Part shown: piece by piece, positions 1 through 7,734 of the stretch | Numbering within the stretch: position 1 is the stretch's first letter | Layout: each line of letters opens with the position of its first letter | NCBI RefSeq assembly: GCF_026735135.1 | Contig: NZ_JAPQER010000002.1 | Span: forward strand, 62,001 to 126,000 | Length of the DNA stretch: 64,000 bases | Origin: Clostridium aestuarii | Lineage (GTDB): Bacteria > Bacillota > Clostridia > Clostridiales > Clostridiaceae | Direction: 5' to 3' | Program-made: the position numbers and the translations under genes | Notes under the pieces: generated by a model | What the model was told of the DNA's origin: nothing | The model's input: the letters and a program-made list of their open reading frames with translations, nothing else | Databases searched by the model: none

Positions 1-23
1 ACATTTTAAAATTAATAAATATT

Positions 24-46
24 GTTACATAAGGATGTAACTTTTT
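24..46 (+). terminator. Short intrinsic terminator-like hairpin
   Basis: A 7-bp inverted repeat (GTTACAT, loop AAGG, ATGTAAC) is followed directly by TTTTT. It could end a gene lying left of the window. The stem is short and AT-rich, so this is a weak call. Confidence 0.4.
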
Positions 47-98
47 AATAGCATAAGTACATATCTTATATTATATAGATTTTATAAGGAGGCAAAAA

Positions 99-1781
99 GT
101 GTTGAACAAATTTATTGAATCAAAGGTAGCAAGTACAGAAAAGGATAATAATATAGTAAGAAGTAGAAATGTTCAAAACAATAAAATAGAAAAAAATGAA
201 ACTTGTGAAAATAATACAAGTAAGAAAGAAAAATCAGATGAAAATCTTAAATTAAACAAATCTTGTGACATTGGACCATTAACACCTATTCAGTGCAGTG
301 AAAAAGCATATAATATTCGTACAGATGCAGCTGGTTTTCAAAAGGATCTTCCTATGCCAGGTCATCCTTGTAATGGAGATTCAGGATTATACCCCAATAA
401 AATTGCAAATTATTCTAAAGCGTTGCCCCATAATGAATTAGGTGAGGTAAATATGAGTGCCTACAATATATGGCTTAAGGCTTTAACAACGGGTAATCCT
501 GAAATGTTTGAAAATATACCTTTGGGCGGTGTTAGAAAATTTGCTAATCCTCAGGGGGCGTATGCATTTGATTTGGAAGGACCTAATTCTCATCACTTAA
601 CTATGCCTGTACCACCTAACTTTAGTAGTGCATGGATGGCTAGTGAGATGGCTGAGGATTATTGGAGAGCATTGACACGCGATGTACCTTTTATAGAGTA
701 TAATACAAATTCACTTACTGATGAAGCTGCTTATGACATGTCGAAATTTTCAGATTACCGTGGACCAAAACATAATGGAATGGTTACTACAGAAACGTTA
801 TTTCGGGGAAATACGTTAGGGGATTTAGTTGGGCCTTATATTTCTCAGTTTTTGTGTCAAAATGTTCCGTTTGGTTCTAAAACTCTTGTGCAGCAATATC
901 GTACTACAGTAGCTGGAAAGGACTATATGACTTCATATAATGAATGGTTAAATATTGAAAATGGTGTTCTTCCTAGTAGCTCAGGTGTATTCGATCCTAA
1001 ACCTCGTTATATTCGTAATGGTAGAGATTTAGGAGAATGGGTTCATGGAGACTTTACTTATCAAACTATTTTAAATGCTTGTTTGATTTTGTTAAGTTTT
1101 GGAGAAAAAGCACTATGTTCAGAAAATCCTTATTTATGTTCAAAAACACAAACTGGTTTTATCACTTTTGGAGCAGCTTATATTTTAGATTTAATTGGGA
1201 AATCAGCAAGGATAGCACTAGAATCTGCTTGGTTCCAAAAATTTTTAGTTCATCGTCGATTACGCCCAGAGGAATTTGGAGGACGTGTTCATAATAAATT
1301 AATAGGAGATGCTAGTTATCCTATTAATTCAGAATTGTTAAAATGTAAGGCTATTTCTAAAGTGTTTAATAAGTATGGAACATACTTATTGCCTATGGCG
1401 TATCCAGAAGGTTCGCCTACTCATACATCATATCCAGCTGGGCATGCTTGTATTGCTGGAGCAGGTGTTACCATGCTGAAAGCCTTCTTTAATGAAGATT
1501 TTATTATACCTAATTCAGTTGTAGCTAGTGCTGATGGGTTATCATTAATTCCTTATTCAGGTAAACCTTTAACTATAGGTGGTGAACTAAACAAACTTGG
1601 TTCTAATCTTTCTCTCGGTCGTGATACTGCAGGTGTTCACTGGCGTTCAGATGGAATAGAAGGATTAAAAATAGGGGAAGCTGTTGCCATTGGTATTCTT
1701 CATGATTTTAAGAAAACTTACAATGAAGATTTTAAGGGATTCTGTTTTACAAAATTTGATGGAAATACAATTAGAGTTTAA
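99..1781 (+). CDS. Vanadium-dependent haloperoxidase-like protein (PAP2 superfamily)
   Basis: A 560-residue protein with the C-terminal signature of vanadium haloperoxidases and related acid phosphatases. The vanadate/phosphate-binding set is visible: Lys381 and Arg389 in a K-x7-R-P-E segment, SYPAGHA at 444-450 with His449, and GRDTAGVHWRSD with Arg508, His514 and Asp518. Known family members use vanadate and H2O2 to oxidise halides; family members lacking vanadate can act as phosphatases. The first 55 residues are polar and low complexity (many K, N, E), with no signal peptide that I can see. The start is GTG at 99, or TTG at 102, behind AAGGAGG at 86-92. It stands alone, with no partner gene nearby. 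Substrate and halide specificity cannot be read from sequence. An H2O2-using enzyme is surprising in an anaerobe. Confidence 0.82.
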   Translation: MLNKFIESKVASTEKDNNIVRSRNVQNNKIEKNETCENNTSKKEKSDENLKLNKSCDIGPLTPIQCSEKAYNIRTDAAGFQKDLPMPGHPCNGDSGLYPNKIANYSKALPHNELGEVNMSAYNIWLKALTTGNPEMFENIPLGGVRKFANPQGAYAFDLEGPNSHHLTMPVPPNFSSAWMASEMAEDYWRALTRDVPFIEYNTNSLTDEAAYDMSKFSDYRGPKHNGMVTTETLFRGNTLGDLVGPYISQFLCQNVPFGSKTLVQQYRTTVAGKDYMTSYNEWLNIENGVLPSSSGVFDPKPRYIRNGRDLGEWVHGDFTYQTILNACLILLSFGEKALCSENPYLCSKTQTGFITFGAAYILDLIGKSARIALESAWFQKFLVHRRLRPEEFGGRVHNKLIGDASYPINSELLKCKAISKVFNKYGTYLLPMAYPEGSPTHTSYPAGHACIAGAGVTMLKAFFNEDFIIPNSVVASADGLSLIPYSGKPLTIGGELNKLGSNLSLGRDTAGVHWRSDGIEGLKIGEAVAIGILHDFKKTYNEDFKGFCFTKFDGNTIRV

Positions 1782-1788
1782 AAAATAC

Positions 1789-1817
1789 TTGACACTAAAA
1801 AAAATACATGATATCAT
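1789..1817 (+). promoter_or_regulatory. Sigma-A-type promoter of the leader region
   Basis: TTGACA at 1789-1794, a 17-nt spacer and TATCAT at 1812-1817 form a near-consensus housekeeping promoter. It lies just after the haloperoxidase stop codon and about 30 nt ahead of a tiny ORF. Start of transcription is predicted near 1824. Confidence 0.7.
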
Positions 1818-1847
1818 TATGAAAAATTATCAAACAGGAGAAATATT

Positions 1848-1916
1848 ATGAATTATAGAATAAATACACTAATTTCAAAATTAAATAATGAACTCTTATT
1901 AGCTAACTTAAACTAG
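1848..1916 (+). CDS. Possible 22-residue leader peptide
   Basis: ATG at 1848 follows AGGAG (1836-1840) with 7 nt spacing and a strong promoter, and the frame closes at TAG 1914-1916. The 22-residue product is rich in Leu (6) and Asn (5) and has no membrane segment. The ORF ends exactly where the first of two competing hairpins begins, the geometry expected of a leader peptide whose translation controls downstream folding. It could instead be a free-standing small peptide or chance. I recognise no family. Confidence 0.4.
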   Translation: MNYRINTLISKLNNELLLANLN

Positions 1917-1987
1917 CGATTGTATATATAGATAGGTAAATACTACCATAGATACAATCGCCGAAAAAGGTGCATTGTATCTATGGT
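1916..1987 (+). promoter_or_regulatory. Two mutually exclusive hairpins (candidate attenuator or riboregulator)
   Basis: Hairpin A pairs 1916-1925 with 1952-1961 (10 bp, GCGATTGTAT/ATACAATCGC). Hairpin B pairs 1945-1958 with 1974-1987 (14 bp, ACCATAGATACAAT/ATTGTATCTATGGT) and can extend inward through CGCC/GGTG around a GAAAAA loop. Both need 1952-1958, so only one can form. Neither has its own U-tract. Two terminator-like hairpins follow, then the symporter gene. Attenuation of the symporter is inference. Confidence 0.5.
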
Positions 1988-2013
1988 GGCTGATATTTGT
2001 GTTGGAATAAATT

Positions 2014-2047
2014 AAGTCTCATAGGTAAACTAAGGGACTTTTTGTTA
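2014..2047 (+). terminator. Intrinsic terminator 1 before the symporter
   Basis: AAGTCTC (2014-2020) pairs with GGGACTT (2034-2040), 7 bp with one G-U pair, followed by TTTGTT. It lies between the leader hairpins and the symporter gene and could be conditional. Confidence 0.5.
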
Positions 2048-2092
2048 TATCCTAGGTAAAAAAGTCCTTTAGCGTAAACTAAGGGACTTTTT
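2025..2092 (+). repeat. Direct repeat carrying the terminator 3' arms
   Basis: The 19-mer GTAAACTAAGGGACTTTTT occurs at 2025-2043 and again at 2074-2092. Each copy supplies the 3' arm and U-tract of one of the two tandem hairpins, which suggests a local duplication of the termination signal. Confidence 0.75.
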
Positions 2093-2096
2093 TATT
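2058..2096 (+). terminator. Intrinsic terminator 2 before the symporter
   Basis: AAAAAGTCCTTT (about 2059-2070) pairs with AAGGGACTTTTT (2081-2092), about 12 bp with one G-U pair, and runs into TTTATTTTAT. It is stronger than the preceding hairpin. It sits some 50 nt before the symporter start, so transcription must either start downstream or read through. Confidence 0.6.
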
Positions 2097-2145
2097 TTAT
2101 AAATAATAATACTTTTAATTTAGATAAATTTTAGGAGGGGTAAAA

Positions 2146-3648
2146 ATGAAAAAATCTAGAGAACAATGGGGAACTAAGGTAGGCTTTATACTTGCAGCTA
2201 TTGGTTCAGCCGTAGGATTAGGGAACATATGGAGATTTCCTTATGTAGTGTATTCAAATGGTGGAGGAGCTTTTTTAATACCATATTTCTGTGCAATATT
2301 TACAGCTGGAATACCTTTATTAATTCTTGAATATGGAATGGGACATAAATTTAGAGGGTCAACACCTCTTGCAATCGCAAGAGCAAATAAAAAGTGGGAA
2401 TGGCTTGGATGGTGGCCAATAATTAGTTCAAGTATAATTTTATGTTATTATTCAATGATTTTAAGTTGGGCCATAAAGTATCTAACATTAAGTTTTACAA
2501 AAGGATGGGGAGCTGATCCTAATAAATATTTTTATAAAGATTTCTTAAAATTATCATCATCTCCTTTTGAGTTTGGAGGTATAGTAGTTCCAATATTAAT
2601 AGGTATAATTTTAGTTTGGGCTGTTAACTGGATGATATGTTACAAAGGAATAAAAGGTGGTATTGAAAAATTAAGTAAGATATTACTACCAACTTTATTA
2701 GTAATTATGATAATTATAGTTATAAGAGGTGTAACTTTAGAAGGTGCATCAGTAGGATTAAACAAATTATTTACACCAGATTGGACAAAAGTAAAAGATC
2801 CTAAAGTTTGGATTGCAGCTTATGGACAAGTGTTTTTCTCATTAAGTATAGCAACAGGAATAATGATGACTTATGCAAGTTATTTGCCTAAAAAAACAGA
2901 TATAAACAATAGTGCATTTATGACTGCTTTTGCAAACTGTGGATTTGAATTCTTATCTGCTATTGGAGTATTTGCTATACTTGGATTTATGGCAAATAGT
3001 CAGGGGGTAAGTATTGATAAAGTTGTATCAGGCGGTATTGGACTTGCATTTATAGCGTTCCCAAAAGTATTTTCAGTTATGGGAGCCTGGGGAAATGTTT
3101 TAGCGGTGCTATTCTTTTCTTGTTTAGTATTTGCGGGATTAACATCAGCAGTATCGTTAGTTGAAGCTATATCTTCATCTATAATTGATAAAACAGGTTG
3201 GGAACGTAAAAAAGTAGTGTCTGGTATGTCTTTAGTTGGAGTTTGTATAAGCACAGTATTTGCAACTAGAGCAGGACTTTATCTACTAGATATTATGGAT
3301 AATTTTATAAACAATTATGGAATAGTAGTTGTAGGGTTATTAGAAGCTATTTTAGTAGGATGGATAATTAAGGCAAAAACAATTCGTAATCATACAAATT
3401 CAATTTCTTATTATAAAATAGGAAAGTGGTGGGAGGTAATTATTAAGTATATCACTCCAACAATTTTAACTTATATGTTAGGGAAGAGTATTATTACAGA
3501 AATAAGTAAACCATATGGTGGATATAAATTATCAAGTTTATTGGCATATGGATGGAGCATAATATTAATAGGTATTATAGGAGCCATAATAATTAGTAAA
3601 AAACCATGGAAACAAGAGATTAAATGCGAAGAAGAGGAGGTAGGTTAA
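2146..3648 (+). CDS. Neurotransmitter:sodium symporter family amino-acid transporter (MetP-like)
   Basis: A 500-residue polytopic protein of the LeuT-fold SNF/NSS family, expected to import an amino acid with Na+. The diagnostic first helix motif GSAVGLGNIWRFPY is at about residues 20-33, followed by NGGGAFLIPY. About 11-12 hydrophobic segments are spread over the length. The start ATG follows TAGGAGGGG. The gene is followed after 1 nt by a 35-residue single-span protein, the arrangement of the MetP/MetS methionine-alanine importer of Corynebacterium. Substrate is therefore inferred as a neutral amino acid such as Met or Ala, but tyrosine or tryptophan remain possible. It is preceded by an elaborate leader. 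A second NSS gene with the same partner architecture lies at 36810. Confidence 0.88.
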   Translation: MKKSREQWGTKVGFILAAIGSAVGLGNIWRFPYVVYSNGGGAFLIPYFCAIFTAGIPLLILEYGMGHKFRGSTPLAIARANKKWEWLGWWPIISSSIILCYYSMILSWAIKYLTLSFTKGWGADPNKYFYKDFLKLSSSPFEFGGIVVPILIGIILVWAVNWMICYKGIKGGIEKLSKILLPTLLVIMIIIVIRGVTLEGASVGLNKLFTPDWTKVKDPKVWIAAYGQVFFSLSIATGIMMTYASYLPKKTDINNSAFMTAFANCGFEFLSAIGVFAILGFMANSQGVSIDKVVSGGIGLAFIAFPKVFSVMGAWGNVLAVLFFSCLVFAGLTSAVSLVEAISSSIIDKTGWERKKVVSGMSLVGVCISTVFATRAGLYLLDIMDNFINNYGIVVVGLLEAILVGWIIKAKTIRNHTNSISYYKIGKWWEVIIKYITPTILTYMLGKSIITEISKPYGGYKLSSLLAYGWSIILIGIIGAIIISKKPWKQEIKCEEEEVG

Positions 3649-3649
3649 A

Positions 3650-3757
3650 ATGACGAAAAGTGCAATGGTATTTTTTATTATAGGGGCAGTAGTACTTTGG
3701 GGAGGACTATTATGTACTCTAGCAATTGCAATTAAAAATGAGAGAGCTTCAAAATAG
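3650..3757 (+). CDS. Small single-span subunit of the NSS transporter (MetS-like)
   Basis: A 35-residue ORF starting at ATG 3650, 1 nt after the symporter stop, with GAAGAGGAGG just upstream inside the end of the symporter gene. It is one hydrophobic helix (about residues 6-28, with VVLWGG in the middle) and a short charged tail NERASK. Size, position and composition match MetS-type small subunits of methionine/alanine NSS importers. The assignment rests on context more than on motif, since such peptides carry little information. Confidence 0.75.
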   Translation: MTKSAMVFFIIGAVVLWGGLLCTLAIAIKNERASK

Positions 3758-3882
3758 TTTTTATAATATAATGTAGTATATCCATTTTATGTTGACGATA
3801 TCATTATATTGTAGTAATATTAATTTGCAGAAATAAATCGAATCAATAAGAAAAAAGTTAAAATATGAAATTATTAAAATAA

Positions 3883-3973
3883 TCCCAGGGGGGCTGGTTG
3901 TGCTAGCTGAGAGTAAGAACGAGATTCTTAGACCCTATACCTGAACTGGTTAATACCAGCGGAGGGAGAGGCG
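3883..3973 (+). promoter_or_regulatory. TPP riboswitch (THI element)
   Basis: The conserved thiamine-pyrophosphate aptamer is present: GGGGGGCTGG, then CTGAGA at 3907-3912, ACCC, ACCTGAACTGG, TAATACCAGCG and GGGAG at the 3' side. It precedes a terminator hairpin and the tenA-thiZXY operon. The 3' P1 strand AGAGG (3967-3971) can also pair with CCTCT (4001-4005) in the terminator, giving the expected antiterminator when TPP is absent. Confidence 0.95.
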
Positions 3974-3993
3974 TTATATATTTAAAAATATAG

Positions 3994-4025
3994 GTACAAA
4001 CCTCTTTGGGGTTTGTACTTTTTGT
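3994..4025 (+). terminator. Riboswitch-controlled intrinsic terminator
   Basis: GTACAAACC (3994-4002) pairs with GGTTTGTAC (4010-4018) and is followed by TTTTTTG. It lies between the TPP aptamer and tenA and is the expression platform of the riboswitch. Confidence 0.88.
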
Positions 4026-4062
4026 TATTTTGTAGCAAAACATGAAATTTAGGAGGACTTAA

Positions 4063-4722
4063 ATGAAATTTTCACAATGTTTATATGAAAATGTAAAAGA
4101 AATTTGGAATTCTTATTATGAGCATCCTTTTGTAAAAGGAATAGGTGATGGTACTTTAGAAGTGGATAAATTTAAATACTATATGATTCAAGATTATCTT
4201 TACCTACTAGATTATGCTAAGGTTTATGCTTTAGGTGTAGTTAAAGCTGATACAGAAGAAAAAATGCAAGGATTTTCTAATATGGTTAGTGATACATTAA
4301 ATGGTGAAATGAAAATCCATCGTTCTTATATGAAAAGGCTTGGAATTACTCAAGAAGAAATTGAAAATACTGAAATTTCACTTGCTAATATATCCTATAC
4401 TCATTATATGCTTGCTGTTTCTCAAACTGGTACTTTAGCAGAACTTTCAGTTTCATTACTATCTTGTATGTGGAGCTATTTAGAAATTGGAAAATATTTA
4501 AGCAAAATACCAGGTTCTACAGAACATGAATTCTATGGAGAGTGGATAAAAGGTTATATTTCCAAAGAATATGAGAAATCGACTCAATGGGTTTTAGACT
4601 TAGTGGACGAGCTTACTAATGGTATATCTGAAAAGGAAATAAAAAAATTAACAGAAATATTTATAAATACTAGTAAGTATGAATATATGTTTTGGGATAT
4701 GGCTTATAACAAGGGGATGTAA
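4063..4722 (+). CDS. tenA: Thiaminase II / aminopyrimidine aminohydrolase TenA
   Basis: A 219-residue cytosolic protein of the TenA family, which deaminates 4-amino-5-aminomethyl-2-methylpyrimidine to HMP so that degraded thiamine can be salvaged. The catalytic cysteine is Cys135 in LLSCMWSYLEIG, the same position as in the Bacillus enzyme, and Asp44 lies in MIQDYLYLLDYAK. The C-terminal MFWDMAY is also typical. ATG is preceded by TTAGGAGG. It is the first gene after the TPP riboswitch and is followed by an ABC importer, which supports a salvage role over a transcription-related one. Confidence 0.95.
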   Translation: MKFSQCLYENVKEIWNSYYEHPFVKGIGDGTLEVDKFKYYMIQDYLYLLDYAKVYALGVVKADTEEKMQGFSNMVSDTLNGEMKIHRSYMKRLGITQEEIENTEISLANISYTHYMLAVSQTGTLAELSVSLLSCMWSYLEIGKYLSKIPGSTEHEFYGEWIKGYISKEYEKSTQWVLDLVDELTNGISEKEIKKLTEIFINTSKYEYMFWDMAYNKGM

Positions 4723-4728
4723 TTTTTT

Positions 4729-5481
4729 ATGCTAAAATTTTGTAATGTTGATTTTAAATATGACAATGATTTAAAACCTCTTATAGAAGATTTGAATTTT
4801 CATGTTAATAAGGGTGAATTTGTAAGTATAATAGGTCCAAGTGGTTGTGGAAAAAGCACTATATTTAGATTGATTTGCAGCCTTGAAAAAGCTTTTGGTG
4901 GAGATGTCTTTGTTAATGGAAGTAACATTAATAAATTGAAAGGGTATATAGGCTATATGCCTCAAAAAGATTTGCTAATACCTTGGAGAACTATTTCTCA
5001 GAATGCTTCTTTGCCAATGGAAGTAGGTGGTAAAACATCAAAGGAAGCCAAAAAGAAAGCAGAAGAGTATCTAGATGTTTTTGGCCTTGATAAATACAAA
5101 GACAAATATCCAAAGGATTTATCTGGTGGTATGAAACAAAGAGTTTCTTTTATTAGAACATTGCTTACTGGATCAGAGCTTATGCTTTTAGATGAGCCTT
5201 TTAGTGCATTAGATGCAATAACTAAAATTTCTATGCAGGAGTGGCTATTAACTCAGTGGTCCACTTTGAAAAAAACCATAGTATTTATAACGCACGATGT
5301 GGAAGAAGCTTTGTTTTTATCTAATAGAATATTTGTTGTTTCTGAAAAACCGATAACTAAATTAAAAGAAGTGACAGTTCCAATTGGTTATCCAAGAAAT
5401 AGACATATGTTAAATAAAACTGAAATATTAAACATAAAAGAAGAGCTTGTAAATGAATTGAAACAGAGGATTGAATTATGA
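4729..5481 (+). CDS. thiZ: ABC transporter ATPase for thiamine pyrimidine precursor (ThiZ)
   Basis: A 250-residue nucleotide-binding subunit with Walker A GPSGCGKST at 36-44, Q-loop near PQKDLL, signature LSGGMKQR at 131-138, Walker B LMLLDEP at 151-157 and a switch histidine in ITHDVEEA. It belongs to the taurine/nitrate-type importer group. The TenA-ThiZ-ThiX-ThiY order and the riboswitch identify it as the importer for formylaminopyrimidine, a thiamine breakdown product. It starts 6 nt after tenA, with AAGGGGATG inside the tenA end as ribosome site, and overlaps thiX by 4 nt. Confidence 0.9.
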   Translation: MLKFCNVDFKYDNDLKPLIEDLNFHVNKGEFVSIIGPSGCGKSTIFRLICSLEKAFGGDVFVNGSNINKLKGYIGYMPQKDLLIPWRTISQNASLPMEVGGKTSKEAKKKAEEYLDVFGLDKYKDKYPKDLSGGMKQRVSFIRTLLTGSELMLLDEPFSALDAITKISMQEWLLTQWSTLKKTIVFITHDVEEALFLSNRIFVVSEKPITKLKEVTVPIGYPRNRHMLNKTEILNIKEELVNELKQRIEL

Positions 5482-6221
5482 GAAAGTATAAATCATCAAT
5501 AATTGTGAGTATTGTGTTTTTTGGAATATGGGAAGTTATTGCAAGATATATAAATGCTATGTACATATTACCTTCTCCAAGCAAGATTTTAGAGAAAATT
5601 TGGATATTAAAAGAGCCTTTATTTTTAGTTCATCTTCCAGCTACATTATTAGTTACCTTTATAGGTCTTTTAGTGTCAGTAGGTTTGGGGGTTTCTTTGG
5701 CTGTAATCATGAATTTAAGTGAAAAAATTCAAAAGGCAATATATCCTATTGTAGTAGTAACTCAAACTGTACCAATTACTGCTATAGCTCCAATATTTGT
5801 GCTTTGGTTTGGGTATACAATTTGGAGTAAAATCATAGTAACTATACTTATTACGTTTTTCCCTATAACTGTAAATGTGTATGATGGGCTTCGCTCTACT
5901 AGGAGAGAGATGGAAGAATTGTTAATTACTTATGGAGCCAGTAAAAAGGATATATTTATTAAATTAAAAATTCCTTCTGCTTTGCCATATTTTTTCTCTG
6001 CATTAAAAATATCTGTGCCTCTTAGTGTAATAGGTGCTGCTATTAGTGAGTGGCTTGGAGCTCAATCTGGTCTTGGATATTTTAGTAAGAGAATGATGAC
6101 TCAGTTAGATGGTGCAGCTGTTTTTGCTCCAATAGTAATTTTATCTTTTGCTGCAATAATATTTGTTTTTATAATCAATGTTTTAGAAAATAAAATAGTT
6201 AAATGGAGGAATGAAGTATGA
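5478..6221 (+). CDS. thiX: ABC transporter permease for thiamine pyrimidine precursor (ThiX)
   Basis: A 247-residue inner-membrane permease with about six hydrophobic segments. The EAA loop that contacts the ATPase is visible as ELLITYGASKKDIFIKLKIP near residues 153-172. Family: binding-protein-dependent transport inner membrane component, SsuC/ThiX type. ATGA overlaps join it to thiZ upstream and thiY downstream, so the three are translated together. Substrate is inferred from the riboswitch and the tenA neighbour. Confidence 0.9.
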   Translation: MRKYKSSIIVSIVFFGIWEVIARYINAMYILPSPSKILEKIWILKEPLFLVHLPATLLVTFIGLLVSVGLGVSLAVIMNLSEKIQKAIYPIVVVTQTVPITAIAPIFVLWFGYTIWSKIIVTILITFFPITVNVYDGLRSTRREMEELLITYGASKKDIFIKLKIPSALPYFFSALKISVPLSVIGAAISEWLGAQSGLGYFSKRMMTQLDGAAVFAPIVILSFAAIIFVFIINVLENKIVKWRNEV

Positions 6222-7231
6222 GAAAATTTAAATTTTTACCAGTGTTATTAGTAATAGTATGTTTTTTAGCTGCAGGCTGCTCTAATAAACAAGCTAATAC
6301 AGAAGCAGAAGCTTCAAATAAATTAGAGGATGTAGATGTAGTTCTTGATTGGTATCCAAATGCGATACATAGTTTTATATATGTAGCGATGGAAAAAGGA
6401 TATTTTAAAGAAGAAGGATTGAAGGTTAATATTAAATTTCCTGCTAATCCAACAGACCCAATGTCACTACCAGCAGCAGGAAAGGCTGATATAGGAATGT
6501 ATTATCAACCTGATATAGTAATGGCAAGAGTTAATCAAAAGGTTCCAGTAAAATGTATTGGTTCTATAACTAAAACACCATTGAATGTTGTTATTTCTTT
6601 AAAAGATAAAAATATAAACACTCCAAAAGAATTATCAGGTAAAACTATTGGATTCTCAGGAAATCCTTTAAATGTAGAATACGTTAAGACTATGGTAGAG
6701 GCAGATGGTGGAGATCCAAATTCAGTAAAAATAATAGATGTAGGATTTGAATTATTATCATCAATGACTACAAAAAAAGTTGATGCAACTACTGGTGGAC
6801 TTATAAATCATGAAGTGCCTGTTTTAATTCATCAAGGACATGAAGTAAATTATTTTGATCCAGCTCAATATGGAGTACCTAACTATTATGAAGAAGCTTT
6901 TGTTACAAGTGAAACAACTTTAAAGGAAAAACCTGAAACTTTAAAGTTGTTTATGAAAGCTTGTAAAAAAGGATTTGATTTTATGAAAGAAAATCCAGAT
7001 GAAGCATTAAATATATTATTAGCAAATCAACAAAAGGATAGTTTCCCTCTTATAGAAGAAGTAGAAAAACAAAGCATGGATGTATTGCTTCCTAAAATGG
7101 AAATGAAAGACAAACCATTTTTAAAGCAAGAAAAGAAAGTTTGGGAAGATAATATAAATTGGTTGTATGAAAGAGGGCTTATAAAGGAAAAACCTAAAGC
7201 AGAAGATTGCTACGTAAACCTTTTGGATTAG
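6218..7231 (+). CDS. thiY: Lipoprotein substrate-binding protein for thiamine pyrimidine precursor (ThiY)
   Basis: A 337-residue NMT1/THI5-like periplasmic-type binding protein. The N-terminus is a lipoprotein signal with lipobox LAAGC, lipid-bearing Cys21, followed by a short linker. The mature part starts with VVLDWYPNAIHSFIYVA and later has GYFKEEGL, both typical of pyrimidine-binding THI5/ThiY proteins. It would capture formylaminopyrimidine at the cell surface and deliver it to ThiXZ. It is the last gene of the riboswitch-controlled operon and is followed by a terminator at 7274. Confidence 0.92.
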   Translation: MRKFKFLPVLLVIVCFLAAGCSNKQANTEAEASNKLEDVDVVLDWYPNAIHSFIYVAMEKGYFKEEGLKVNIKFPANPTDPMSLPAAGKADIGMYYQPDIVMARVNQKVPVKCIGSITKTPLNVVISLKDKNINTPKELSGKTIGFSGNPLNVEYVKTMVEADGGDPNSVKIIDVGFELLSSMTTKKVDATTGGLINHEVPVLIHQGHEVNYFDPAQYGVPNYYEEAFVTSETTLKEKPETLKLFMKACKKGFDFMKENPDEALNILLANQQKDSFPLIEEVEKQSMDVLLPKMEMKDKPFLKQEKKVWEDNINWLYERGLIKEKPKAEDCYVNLLD

Positions 7232-7273
7232 CAATTTTCACAATTAAAAATAGTTAAAGATTTTTGAAATGAG

Positions 7274-7317
7274 ACCTAGATATCGGATGTTAAAAAACTT
7301 ATATCTAGGTTTTATTA
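7274..7317 (+). terminator. Intrinsic terminator of the tenA-thiZXY operon
   Basis: ACCTAGATAT (7274-7283) pairs perfectly with ATATCTAGGT (7301-7310), followed by TTTATTA. Its position makes coding upstream of 7317 in the next frame unlikely. Confidence 0.75.
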
Positions 7318-7568
7318 TGTTTAAAAATAAATTTATGATAGGAGACACATGTCTTGATGATGAACAGCAAAGTTATATAAAGTTCATCTTGAAAAATTCA
7401 AATCAAATTGAACACTATGTCATATTGCTTAACAGAATTTCAAAAACAGAATCAGGATTATCATTTTCTTTAAAGAAAGTGGATATGGAATCATTTATTG
7501 CAGAAGTTAGCAGTGAGTTAACTGCTCTGGCAATATCAAAACAAATAAAGGGTCAATATTATTTTTAG
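7317..7568 (+). pseudogene. Remnant of a sensor histidine kinase
   Basis: An 83-residue reading frame whose second half resembles the second helix of a HisKA dimerisation domain and the linker to the ATPase: LNRISKTESGLSFSLKKVDMESFIAEV, compare the usual L-x2-SRLExGxxxL-x4-vdl pattern. No phospho-accepting H-box and no HATPase domain follow; the frame stops after KGQYYF. It begins immediately after a terminator and has no clear ribosome site. I read it as a decayed kinase fragment. It might still make a short protein, but I see no evidence for function. Confidence 0.5.
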
Positions 7569-7734
7569 TTATTTATCATATAATTTGATTTTGTTATTAT
7601 GATTGATAAATGATATATTTAAATTATATATTTAAATTATATAATATTTAGTAAATGGTATAAAAAATAGTGTCTATTTATATATATTAGCGGTAGATTG
7701 ACAAAATACAAAGGAGAAAAAATGGAGGAAGTAT

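Noticed and set aside
7269..7316. Coding start of the kinase remnant at 7269
   Set aside because: This segment is the stem of the terminator for the thiamine operon.
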